From the NCBI RefSeq assembly GCF_018100985.1, contig NZ_JAGJEI010000020.1, positions 1 to 60,887 of the forward strand: a DNA stretch of 60,887 bases. Direction: 5' to 3'. The position numbers were made by a program, and so were the translations under genes. A model generated the notes under the pieces. It was not told where the DNA came from. It saw nothing but the letters and a program-made list of their open reading frames with translations, and made no database searches. Source of the DNA: Pseudoalteromonas sp. MMG007. GTDB lineage: Bacteria > Pseudomonadota > Gammaproteobacteria > Enterobacterales > Alteromonadaceae. The first letter of the stretch is position 1, and the number at the start of each line of letters is the position of its first letter. This document shows positions 35,636-43,851 of this stretch, in pieces.

Positions 35636-37093
35636 TTAAAGTCTTGCAAGCTCTTTTTGTAAACGTCGGTATTGGGTAAGTAGTGCTTTTAAGCGTTGTT
35701 GCTTAACAAGTTCTGTTGGCTCTACAAAATTAAGTGCTTTTTGTACTTCGTCTGCGGCCTTTATATATGCGCCGTATTGCGATAGTACATCAGCATTTGC
35801 CTCATGATAGGCAGCAAGCTTGTCTTGTTTTTTATACGCATCAGCAAGTAATTGTTTACCTAAGTTATGATCTGGTTTTTCTAGTAAAAAACTTTTAAGT
35901 ATATTTTCTGCCAGCTTGTATTGCTCAGCTTCAAGTGCTGCATTGGCGTAGTTTAGCGTAATAACCTGATTATTAGGGCGGTATTGGTTTAAATCGGCTA
36001 AAAATTTAACGGCTTCATCAGCCTTTTTTTGCGCTATAAGTAAATCTGTGTGGGTGTCGATATAAAATAAGTTTTTAGGGTCGTTTTTTAATAACTTATC
36101 AAGAATTGGCGCTGCTTCGTCTAACTTATCTTGATCGAGTAGGCTAATAGCTAAACCATACTTAAGGGCAATGTTACTGTAGTTATTTTCGCGTAATAGT
36201 TTTCTAAATAAATCTTCGGCTTGTTCTGGTTTGTTATCGTAGCGAGCAAGTACGCGACTTTTAGCTAAATTAAACTCAAGGCTTGGGTTTATATGACGTT
36301 GAGGATATTGCTCGGCGCGTAAACGCACATCAGATACACGGCTTTCAGGCAGTGGATGAGTAAGTAAAAACGCGGGTGGCTTATATTTGTAACGAATTTG
36401 TGCAGCGAGCTTTGTTAAAAACTCACTCGAAGCGCGTGCGTCAAAGCCTGCGTTGTTAAGTGTTTGCATACCAATACGGTCGGCTTCTTGCTCGGCAGAG
36501 CGGCTATGTGTTAACTGGCTAAATGCAGATTGTGTTTGGCTTGCTGAAATAATAGCAATACCCGCATCTGGCGCTACAACGGTTGCTAAGATACCGGCGA
36601 TCATTCCGGCTATTGTCATCGCGCTATTGTCTTGTTGTTGCTGAATTCGACGAGCTAAATGGCGCTGTGTTACGTGAGCAATCTCGTGGCCAAGTACTGA
36701 TGCAAATTGGCTTTCGTTATCGGCTTGCGCTATCAGTCCTGTGTGCACACCTACATGTCCGCCATAAAACGCAAAGGCATTTATTTCTGAGTTATTAATC
36801 CAAAAAAACGAAAACGGAAAACGTACATCATTAGCATTTGCTACTAGTTTTCTGCCGATAGTTGTTAGGTATTCGTCAAGCACAGGATCGTTTATAACAG
36901 GTGATGAACCGCGTATCTGCATCATCATGACTTCGCCAATGGCTTGCTCTTTTTCAAGTGGCAAGACTTGTAATGCGGAGGTTCCTAAATCAGGAAGTGT
37001 AAAGTTAGTCTGCGCCTTTAATGGTTCACTCACTAATAAGCTAAATGTTAGTGCGGCGCTACATAAAGTGATAAATGCTGATTTTAGCTGCAT
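35636..37093 (-). CDS. bepA: Periplasmic metalloprotease/chaperone
   Basis: A 485-residue M48 peptidase that surveys outer-membrane protein assembly (LptD, BamA). It has a signal peptide to about residue 28 (SEPLKA cleavage), zinc-binding HEIAH at 136-140 with the third ligand in SAEQEADRIG, and a C-terminal TPR region (about 265-485). Length and layout match BepA (YfgC). In the same operon as arsC/wrbA and near perM, as in E. coli. Confidence 0.94.
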   Translation of the reverse strand: MQLKSAFITLCSAALTFSLLVSEPLKAQTNFTLPDLGTSALQVLPLEKEQAIGEVMMMQIRGSSPVINDPVLDEYLTTIGRKLVANANDVRFPFSFFWINNSEINAFAFYGGHVGVHTGLIAQADNESQFASVLGHEIAHVTQRHLARRIQQQQDNSAMTIAGMIAGILATVVAPDAGIAIISASQTQSAFSQLTHSRSAEQEADRIGMQTLNNAGFDARASSEFLTKLAAQIRYKYKPPAFLLTHPLPESRVSDVRLRAEQYPQRHINPSLEFNLAKSRVLARYDNKPEQAEDLFRKLLRENNYSNIALKYGLAISLLDQDKLDEAAPILDKLLKNDPKNLFYIDTHTDLLIAQKKADEAVKFLADLNQYRPNNQVITLNYANAALEAEQYKLAENILKSFLLEKPDHNLGKQLLADAYKKQDKLAAYHEANADVLSQYGAYIKAADEVQKALNFVEPTELVKQQRLKALLTQYRRLQKELARL

Positions 37094-37094
37094 T

Positions 37095-37760
37095 TTATTC
37101 CTTGTTTAATGGTTCGCCAATGGCTATTTTGGCAATATCTATTTCGTCACTGCTTGCGCGGCTGTCTTTTTCGCACAATTGGTAGAGTTCTTTTATTGTG
37201 ACTCCGTCAAGCTTTACAACGTTCAATTCGCGCTGTAAAAAAGTAATAATTTTATGTACTACTTTGTGCGCATGTAAAATAAGTGCTTTATCGGCTTTAT
37301 CTCCACTTTCAAAATAAAAGCCAATAAACTTATGAAGCTGGTTTATTCTTATTAAGTTTTTCATCGAATGTGGATCCCACACTCTAAATTCCATAAAACG
37401 GTTGTCTTTGATGTATTGATCAACAATAACATCTTTTGCATAAGGTTGAGCCCACAGCTCAAAACCTCTGTCGGTAAATACTTGGTGCAGTGCTATGCGT
37501 GGTTTATGTTTTGTATGTATTTCACCAAAGTTATCTTCGTAGCCATCTAGTAAGTCTAAGTTCCAGTTGCGTTTATCGAGTAAGCTTTTTACTGCGTTAT
37601 CAAATCCGTGTTCTAACACACCTTCTGATTCACTAACCGAAGACGCCACTAAATGATAAAAAGGAGGCAGCTCGCCCCAGTTAATCTGTTTTTTAAACCA
37701 ATTAATCTCTTTGAGTGTTGGATTACTTGGTAGATGCGCTTTATTATGCGTTCCAGACAT
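37095..37760 (-). CDS. Hypothetical protein, 221 residues
   Basis: I do not recognise a family. It is soluble with no signal or membrane segment; notable segments are GFELWAQPYAKDVIVDQYIKD and FRVWDPHSMKNLIRINQLHKFIGFYF. AAGGAT stands 8 nt upstream of the ATG. It stops one base before bepA, so it is the first gene of that operon. Confidence 0.6.
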   Translation of the reverse strand: MSGTHNKAHLPSNPTLKEINWFKKQINWGELPPFYHLVASSVSESEGVLEHGFDNAVKSLLDKRNWNLDLLDGYEDNFGEIHTKHKPRIALHQVFTDRGFELWAQPYAKDVIVDQYIKDNRFMEFRVWDPHSMKNLIRINQLHKFIGFYFESGDKADKALILHAHKVVHKIITFLQRELNVVKLDGVTIKELYQLCEKDSRASSDEIDIAKIAIGEPLNKE

Positions 37761-37906
37761 TAACTTATCCTTACTGCTAACTATTTCACAAGGATAAACT
37801 ATTGCATGATTTGTTTTAAGAAAAAGTTACAGCTGTTCATGCTTTATAAGTATATTGACCGACAATATGCGACTTATTATTCATTTACTATGCGAGTAAA
37901 GCCGTT

Positions 37907-38125
37907 ATGTTAGAGCGTGATTTAAAACCGTTTAAATGTCCGCAGCAGTTTGTGCAGTTTAAACTTGCCTTAAAAAATGCACAGTCATCAAAACAGCGTA
38001 TTCGTTTTAGTGTAAACAAAGACGAAAGTGCACATGACATAGAGCGCTTTTTGCAAAAAAATGCTTATCGTTACAACTATGATAGACAACAAGGGTTGTT
38101 ATTAGTGGAGCCATTACATGTTTGA
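37907..38125 (+). CDS. TusA-family sulfur-carrier-like protein
   Basis: A 72-residue protein with the fold signature of TusA/SirA: a CPQQFVQFKLAL segment (Cys11) in place of the usual CPxPxxxxKxAL, then VNKDESAHDIERFLQK and GLLLVEP. The single Cys is present, but the second conserved proline is not. TusA proteins pass sulfur as persulfide. The gene overlaps perM by eight bases, and the fusion enzyme with desulfurase and rhodanese parts lies just beyond perM, which makes a sulfur role plausible. Confidence 0.7.
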   Translation: MLERDLKPFKCPQQFVQFKLALKNAQSSKQRIRFSVNKDESAHDIERFLQKNAYRYNYDRQQGLLLVEPLHV

Positions 38126-39194
38126 ATACGTAAAAGAATGGTACGAAAGGAAGTTCTCGGATCCTCATTCGGTTACTTTATTATTTTTATTATTAGCCTC
38201 GGTAGCCTTACTTTATTTTTTTGGTTCGTTAATCGTGCCGGTTTTAGTGGCACTGGTAATTGCTTATTTACTTGATTGGCCGGTAGTGCATTTAGAGCGC
38301 TTTGGTGTAAAACGTTTTGGTGCTACGGTCATTGTAATGCTAATTTTTATAAGCATTATGCTTACCCTTATTTTGGTTATTGGCCCTGTACTTTGGAAGC
38401 AAACCAGTAATTTAGTGCAAGAAACCCCGCACATGCTAGAGCAAGGTAAGTCGTATTTAATTGCACTGCCTGAGCAATACCCAAGTTTAATTAATATTGA
38501 ACAGGTGCAAGCGATAGTCGCAACTGTTGAAGACAAAATTATTGAGTTTGGCCAAGTGGTTTTATCGTTTTCGCTTACGTCGTTAAAAGATGTGGTGGCA
38601 TGGCTTATCTACTTAGTACTTGTGCCGCTACTTGTGTTTTTTATGCTTAAAGATAAGTTAGAGCTAACAGGTAGCGCTGCTAAACTTATACCGCAGCAAC
38701 GGCGCTTAATTTTGCAGGTATGGAATGAAATGAACCAGCAAATAATGAATTACATTCGCGGTAAAGTGTTTGAAATTTTAATTGTTGGCGGCGTTTCGTT
38801 CATCGCTTTTACTGTTTTAGAGCTTCGTTATGCGGCGCTTTTAGGCGTACTGGTTGGCTTTTCGGTATTAATTCCTTTTATAGGCGCAGCACTTGTTACT
38901 ATTCCGGTTGCCGCTGTGGCGTTATTTCAATTTGGCCTTGAAACGCAGTTTTGGACCATTTTAATAATTTACGGAATCATCCAGGCACTTGATGGCAATG
39001 TATTAGTGCCGCTGTTGTTTTCGGAAGCGGTTGACTTAAACCCCGTGTTTATAATTGTGGCAGTGTTATTTTTTGGTGGCCTGTGGGGTTTTTGGGGGGT
39101 GTTTTTTGCCATTCCATTAGCATCGCTTGTAAAAGCATTAATAAATGCGTGGTCATCAACACATGAAGAAATAACTAAAGAGTTGGCAGAGTAA
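38118..39194 (+). CDS. perM: AI-2E family transporter (PerM)
   Basis: A 358-residue membrane permease with about seven to eight hydrophobic segments. The C-terminal half has the family pattern GFSVLIPFIGAALVTIPV and a closing GFWGVFFAIPLASLVKAL. The family includes AI-2 exporters and other permeases; the substrate is not known here. It overlaps the TusA-like gene and lies near bepA, as perM does in E. coli. Confidence 0.88.
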   Translation: MFEYVKEWYERKFSDPHSVTLLFLLLASVALLYFFGSLIVPVLVALVIAYLLDWPVVHLERFGVKRFGATVIVMLIFISIMLTLILVIGPVLWKQTSNLVQETPHMLEQGKSYLIALPEQYPSLINIEQVQAIVATVEDKIIEFGQVVLSFSLTSLKDVVAWLIYLVLVPLLVFFMLKDKLELTGSAAKLIPQQRRLILQVWNEMNQQIMNYIRGKVFEILIVGGVSFIAFTVLELRYAALLGVLVGFSVLIPFIGAALVTIPVAAVALFQFGLETQFWTILIIYGIIQALDGNVLVPLLFSEAVDLNPVFIIVAVLFFGGLWGFWGVFFAIPLASLVKALINAWSSTHEEITKELAE

Positions 39195-39230
39195 CGCTAC
39201 AAACAAATTTTTAGTATAAAAAAGAATAGT

Positions 39231-39326
39231 AAACGCACCTAAGTTGCTAAAGAGTTATTACTCATTACCACTAAATTTATGTACTATTGGTAATAAGATA
39301 TATTTTTTAGTAATAAAGGTGCGTTT
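39231..39326 (+). promoter_or_regulatory. Long-range inverted repeat covering a ribosome binding site
   Basis: AAACGCACCT (39231-39240) is a perfect complement of AGGTGCGTTT (39317-39326). The right arm contains the ribosome binding sequence AAGGTG of the fusion gene at 39331 and is followed by a T-run, so the stem could either hide the start signal or end transcription. An inner stem ATTACCA (39264-39270) with TGGTAAT (39288-39294) shortens the loop. Confidence 0.6.
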
Positions 39327-39330
39327 TTTA

Positions 39331-41586
39331 ATGTCTGAGTTTTTATTGCCCGATGAACCACTAAAACAAGTTTACCTTGATGCAAATGCAACAACACCAG
39401 TGTTGCCATGCATTGCCGATGTGGTGTCCCATACTATGCAAATATGTTTTGGTAATCCTTCTAGCCCACATATTAGTGGTATTCAAGCTAAACACTTATT
39501 AGAACAAACACGCGATAAAGCGCGCACCGTTATTGGTGCTAAAAACGGCGACATTTTGTTTACCTCTGGTGCTACAGAGGGCATTCAAACGGCGGTAGTT
39601 TCTACGCTTATTAATGCTAAAAAACACACGATTAAAAACCCAGTATTACTTTATGGTGCTACAGAGCACAAAGCTGTGCCAAATACATTGAAACATTGGA
39701 ATAACGTACTTGAAATAAACGCCCAAGTGCTTGCTATTCCCGTTGATAGTAACGGTATTTTAGATTTAGATTTTATTGCAAAGCACATTGATAACGCATT
39801 GATGATCTGCACAATGGCGGTTAATAACGAAACTGGCGTGTATCAAGATTTAGCGGCAATAGAGCAAGTAATTCGCATCCGTAACAAAAATGTATCGTGG
39901 ATGGTTGATTGCGTTCAAGCACTTGGTAAGCAAGCGCTTGCGCTTAGCGATACAACGATAGATTACGCGCCGTTTTCAGGGCATAAACTTTATGCACCCA
40001 AAGGGATTGGTTTACTTTATATTAAAAAAGGCAGTGCTTATACGCCATTTATAGCCGGTGGCGGACAAGAAAGCGGTATGCGCTCAGGCACAGAAAACCT
40101 GCCAGGTATTGCAGGTTTAAATAAGCTTTTTAGCTTATTACTTGATAAAACAGATGATACCTTTAAGTCATTAGAGACATTAAATAGCTATCGCAGTGAG
40201 TTACACGAAGCATTAAAAAATACATTTGGCGATATTACGTTTAACCATCGTTTTGAGCATTCAGTACCAACAACATTAAACTTTGCTGTAAACGATTTAA
40301 CGTCAAAAGAAGTAATTGATTTGTTTGACGCGGCTGGCATTCGTGTTAGTGGCGGGTCTGCGTGTAGTACAGGTGCTGCGCAAAGCTTTGTACTTGATGC
40401 AATGGGCGCAAGTAAATGGCAAAGCGAAAATGCAATTAGGCTCTCGTTTGGCCCAGCTGCCACGCAGCAAGATATAACTTATGCTTGTGAGCGTATTCGT
40501 GCTTTAAAACAAATACTTCAAGCAAACTGTTTAATCGTATCTGACAGCACTACACCACAACAAGAAGTGTGCGCACTGGGGTTAACTCAATTTAGGCATC
40601 ATGGCGCGTGTAGTTGGTTGTATGTGAGCGATGATAAACATGCAGTTATTATTGACCCCATTATAGAGCTTATCCCTCGGTTTGAAAAAATAGCGAATAC
40701 GCAAAACTTAAAGGTAGCAGCTGTACTTAACACTCATAATCATCAAGAGCGAGAGTCTGCAACACAGCTATTAACCAGTGTATTAGCATCTAGGCTTGTG
40801 AATAGTGAGGTTGATGCACTTGGTTGGCCTATTGATCTGGCTAAAATCAATTTAGCATATGACGTGCTTGAAAAAGTAGCGACACCAGGACACAGCGAAG
40901 ATAGCGTCAGTTATTTATTAAAAAATAGCGCGGGTGAAACGCAATACTGTTTTTGTGGCGATTTAATACTACCTGCGGGGCTTGGTAACACATCGCTCAA
41001 AGGGGGCGATGCTAAAGTAATGGCGCAGTCTATTTTAACATTAAGCATGCAGCTTACAGACCGCAGTATTATTTGCTCTGGGCATGACTATCAGCAGTGT
41101 TTTGCTATGAACTGGGCTGTTCAGCAAAAGCAAACGCCTTTATTAAAAGCTTTAAACAATGGCGAGATTACAATCGATAAGTTTGCAGTGCAAAAGCAGC
41201 AATACGATGTACAAAAACAAGTTAGTAACACTCAGTTGTGTGGTTATGTAAATGCGCTGCCAAAAATTGACACACAACAGCTAAGTTTTGACGATGCAAA
41301 AGTAATGCTTGGCACTGATAACACTTATTTAATTGATACACGAGAACCATATGAGCATGGCGCTACAAATGTAGCTCAGTTATTTAATACTCCCAACGTA
41401 AACACATTAAATATACCACTTAGCAGAATGGCTAATGCGGTATTTGAAGGGCAGCTTAGTAAAAACAATAGTTATATTTTATTGTGTCGAAGCGGAAACC
41501 GCTCAAAAATAGCGGCTAATAATTTAATGCAGCTAGGGTATAAAACCGTTTATAACTTAAATGGTGGCTTGGCACTGAGTAATTAA
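39331..41586 (+). CDS. Cysteine desulfurase / persulfide dioxygenase-like / rhodanese fusion
   Basis: A 751-residue three-part enzyme. Residues about 14-395 are a NifS/IscS-type desulfurase with His113, PLP lysine in SGHKLYAPKG (Lys219) and catalytic Cys345 in GGSACSTG. Residues about 415-610 are a metallo-beta-lactamase-fold part of the ETHE1/persulfide dioxygenase type: THNH at 468-471, His521 in TPGHSEDSVSYL, Asp544 in CGDLI and His585 in SGHDY. The full HxHxDH motif is broken (QER follows), but the three iron ligands used by ETHE1 (first His, later His, Asp) are all present. Residues about 650-751 are a rhodanese with Cys719 in LLCRSGNRS. Together they could release sulfur from cysteine, oxidise persulfide and transfer sulfur. 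I start at ATG 39331 (AAGGTG upstream); a longer frame would add 29 unlikely residues. Confidence 0.85.
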   Translation: MSEFLLPDEPLKQVYLDANATTPVLPCIADVVSHTMQICFGNPSSPHISGIQAKHLLEQTRDKARTVIGAKNGDILFTSGATEGIQTAVVSTLINAKKHTIKNPVLLYGATEHKAVPNTLKHWNNVLEINAQVLAIPVDSNGILDLDFIAKHIDNALMICTMAVNNETGVYQDLAAIEQVIRIRNKNVSWMVDCVQALGKQALALSDTTIDYAPFSGHKLYAPKGIGLLYIKKGSAYTPFIAGGGQESGMRSGTENLPGIAGLNKLFSLLLDKTDDTFKSLETLNSYRSELHEALKNTFGDITFNHRFEHSVPTTLNFAVNDLTSKEVIDLFDAAGIRVSGGSACSTGAAQSFVLDAMGASKWQSENAIRLSFGPAATQQDITYACERIRALKQILQANCLIVSDSTTPQQEVCALGLTQFRHHGACSWLYVSDDKHAVIIDPIIELIPRFEKIANTQNLKVAAVLNTHNHQERESATQLLTSVLASRLVNSEVDALGWPIDLAKINLAYDVLEKVATPGHSEDSVSYLLKNSAGETQYCFCGDLILPAGLGNTSLKGGDAKVMAQSILTLSMQLTDRSIICSGHDYQQCFAMNWAVQQKQTPLLKALNNGEITIDKFAVQKQQYDVQKQVSNTQLCGYVNALPKIDTQQLSFDDAKVMLGTDNTYLIDTREPYEHGATNVAQLFNTPNVNTLNIPLSRMANAVFEGQLSKNNSYILLCRSGNRSKIAANNLMQLGYKTVYNLNGGLALSN

Positions 41587-41603
41587 CAGCAGCGGTTAAT
41601 AAT

Positions 41604-41629
41604 AAGTCGGCTTTAAGGCCGACTTTTTT
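41604..41629 (+). terminator. Terminator after fusion gene
   Basis: AAGTCGGC pairs with GCCGACTT around TTTAAG, followed by T-run. Confidence 0.92.
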
Positions 41630-41940
41630 ATTTATGCATACTTATTAGATAAATATACAAACACTCGTTAAAAGTCATTAATATTTCGTTTTTTGGGTTT
41701 AAGCTATATCAGTGCCTTTAAAATTAAGGGATAATTAATTTATAAAATTTTTATGATACCGGTGTCAAAAGCTAAAAATTGCGTTATCATCTGCATCTAA
41801 AATTATAAAAACAGCACTTTTTTTGCATTTTTAGTTATGCTATCGACATTTAAATTTAGTATAAAAAACAGTGTTGAGAGTTTTGCTTTTATAAAAAGCA
41901 TTTTTAAATCAATTGATTGAAAGAATTAGAGGGTACTTAC
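41630..41940. other. Regulatory region upstream of pgi
   Basis: No gene is seen in these 310 bp, which are AT-rich. They contain a near-perfect 14-bp palindrome (41754-41767). About 10 bp after it, TTGCGT (41778-41783) may be a -35 box, but the following -10 is not clear. Confidence 0.45.
41754..41767. promoter_or_regulatory. LacI-type operator candidate upstream of pgi
   Basis: TGATACCGGTGTCA is a palindrome with only one mismatched pair around a central CCGG. Palindromes with a central CG and arms like TGAYACC are typical of LacI-family sugar regulators. It stands about 170 bp upstream of pgi. Confidence 0.55.
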
Positions 41941-43587
41941 ATGTCTAACCGAACGCAATTAGCAAGTTGGCAAGCATTAGAGCAAGATGCTGCAAAGATG
42001 AAACAAACACATCTTAAGACGTTATTTGCACAAGATGACACACGTTTCTCTCAATTTTCGACTCAAATACCAGGCGTATTATTCGACTATTCAAAGCAGC
42101 TAATTGATAACAATGTTTTTGCCAACTTAATGTCACTTGCTAAAGAGTGTGATATTGCCTCATGGCGCGATAAAATGTTTAGCGGCGAAAAGATAAATAT
42201 CACTGAAGGTCGTTCAGTGCTTCATACCGCATTACGTAATCGTGCGCATACACCGTTAGTGGTTGATGGCGAAAACGTGACACAAGCTGTAGATAATGAA
42301 CTGGCAAAAATTAAAGTATTTGTTGGAAAAGTACGTAGCGGCGAGTGGTTAGGTTACACCGGTAAACCAGTAAAAGATGTGGTAAGTATCGGTGTTGGTG
42401 GCTCAAACTTGGGGCCGCAAATGGCAACCGAGGCACTGAAAGCGTTGGCTGATGACACGTTAAATGTGCATTACGTATCAAACGCAGATGGCGTACAAAT
42501 TTCATCGGTATTAAAGGCAATTGACCCTGAAACAACATTGTTTGTTATTTCGTCAAAAACATTTACTACCTCAGAAACCATGACAAATGCTAAAACAGCC
42601 GTTGATTGGTTTTTACAAACAGCAAAAGATGACACTACTATTGCTAAGCACTTTGTTGCGGTAAGCACAAATTTAGAAAAAACAGCCGCTTTTGGTATCG
42701 CGGATGAAAACGTATTCACTATGTGGGATTGGGTTGGCGGTCGCTTTTCACTGTGGAGTGCGATAGGCTTACCCATTGCTTTATATTTAGGTTATGACGC
42801 GTTTGAAGCTATTTTAGAAGGTGCGTTTGAAGTAGATGAGCACTTTAAAGCAGCTCCTTTTGAACAAAATATACCACTTATTATGGCATTGCTTAGTGTT
42901 TGGAATACCAGCTTTTTAGGGTATACAGCACAAGCTATTTTACCTTACGACCAAGCGCTTCATATGTTGCCTGCGTATTTGCAACAAGGCGAAATGGAAA
43001 GTAATGGTAAGCATGTTAACTTTGCAGGCGAAACAGTACCATATATAACAGTGCCGATTATTTGGGGTATGACAGGCATTAACGGGCAGCACGCATTTTA
43101 CCAATGCTTGCACCAAGGGAATGTAGTTGTACCTGCTGATTTTATTGCCTCAGTGAAACCACAAGTAAATGTGGATAAACACCACGATATTCTACTATCA
43201 AACTTTTTAGCGCAAACAGAAGCGATGATGAGTGGTGTAGATGCCAAACAAGTGACAGCAGATTTAAGCGCTAAGGGTAAATCGCAAGCAGAAATTGATG
43301 AACTATTAAATCATAAAATTCATAAGGGTAATCGCCCAACTACATCTATGCTGTTAGACACCGTAGATGCAAAAACAGTGGGTAGATTAATAGCCCTGTA
43401 TGAACATAAAATCTTCTGCCAAGGCATAATTTTAGAAATTTGTTCGTTTGATCAATGGGGTGTTGAGTTAGGTAAAGGCCTAGCCTCTAAGATTGAAAGT
43501 GAACTGACTGATAATAGCGTTAAACATGCTCACGACAGTTCAACAAATGGATTAATGGCGTACTACAAGCAGCATCGTACGCAGTAA
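41941..43587 (+). CDS. pgi: Glucose-6-phosphate isomerase
   Basis: A 548-residue enzyme that interconverts glucose-6-phosphate and fructose-6-phosphate. The conserved GVGGSNLGPQMATEAL (about 153-168), SKTFTTSETMTNA, the catalytic-Glu region QQGEMESNGK (about 350-359) and QWGVELGKGLA near the end are all present. The start at ATG 41941 gives MSNRTQLASW; a TTG eight codons upstream is unnecessary, and an AGAGGGT ribosome site precedes the ATG. zwf and pgl follow. Confidence 0.97.
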   Translation: MSNRTQLASWQALEQDAAKMKQTHLKTLFAQDDTRFSQFSTQIPGVLFDYSKQLIDNNVFANLMSLAKECDIASWRDKMFSGEKINITEGRSVLHTALRNRAHTPLVVDGENVTQAVDNELAKIKVFVGKVRSGEWLGYTGKPVKDVVSIGVGGSNLGPQMATEALKALADDTLNVHYVSNADGVQISSVLKAIDPETTLFVISSKTFTTSETMTNAKTAVDWFLQTAKDDTTIAKHFVAVSTNLEKTAAFGIADENVFTMWDWVGGRFSLWSAIGLPIALYLGYDAFEAILEGAFEVDEHFKAAPFEQNIPLIMALLSVWNTSFLGYTAQAILPYDQALHMLPAYLQQGEMESNGKHVNFAGETVPYITVPIIWGMTGINGQHAFYQCLHQGNVVVPADFIASVKPQVNVDKHHDILLSNFLAQTEAMMSGVDAKQVTADLSAKGKSQAEIDELLNHKIHKGNRPTTSMLLDTVDAKTVGRLIALYEHKIFCQGIILEICSFDQWGVELGKGLASKIESELTDNSVKHAHDSSTNGLMAYYKQHRTQ

Positions 43588-43647
43588 CAATTTAGCTTAT
43601 CGCAAGATAAGCAAACCGAGTACCTTTGAACGGGTAGCGCTGGAGTT

Positions 43648-43692
43648 CTTAGGGTCTGTATTTTTGTGAGAGGAGATACAGGACCCCTAAGG
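43648..43692 (+). promoter_or_regulatory. Structured intergenic RNA segment between pgi and zwf
   Basis: CTTAGGGTC-TGTAT (43648-43661) pairs with ATACAG-GACCC-CTAAG (43676-43692) with one-base bulges and a loop of 14 nt. No T-run follows. A smaller hairpin GCTTATC/GATAAGC lies before it at about 43595-43612. Together they could be a leader or processing site. Confidence 0.45.
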
Positions 43693-43820
43693 CTCATTTA
43701 ATATCGCAAACTAAAACAATAAACATCCGTACAACACAACAATTCAGCAGGCTTTTATACAATCATGCTATATAAGCCATCTAATCTAGCAATAAATAGG
43801 CATACCCGCGTTTATTTTAA

Positions 43821-43834
43821 TGCACCGGGTATCA
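43821..43834. promoter_or_regulatory. Weak operator-like sequence upstream of zwf
   Basis: TGCACCGGGTATCA resembles the pgi palindrome in its right half (GGTATCA) but the left half is one base short. It lies 18 bp before the zwf start. Confidence 0.25.
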
Positions 43835-43851
43835 TAACGTAGAGAGTAACT

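Noticed and set aside
36453..36798. Plus-strand frames inside bepA
   Set aside because: Shadows of the clearly conserved bepA gene on the minus strand.
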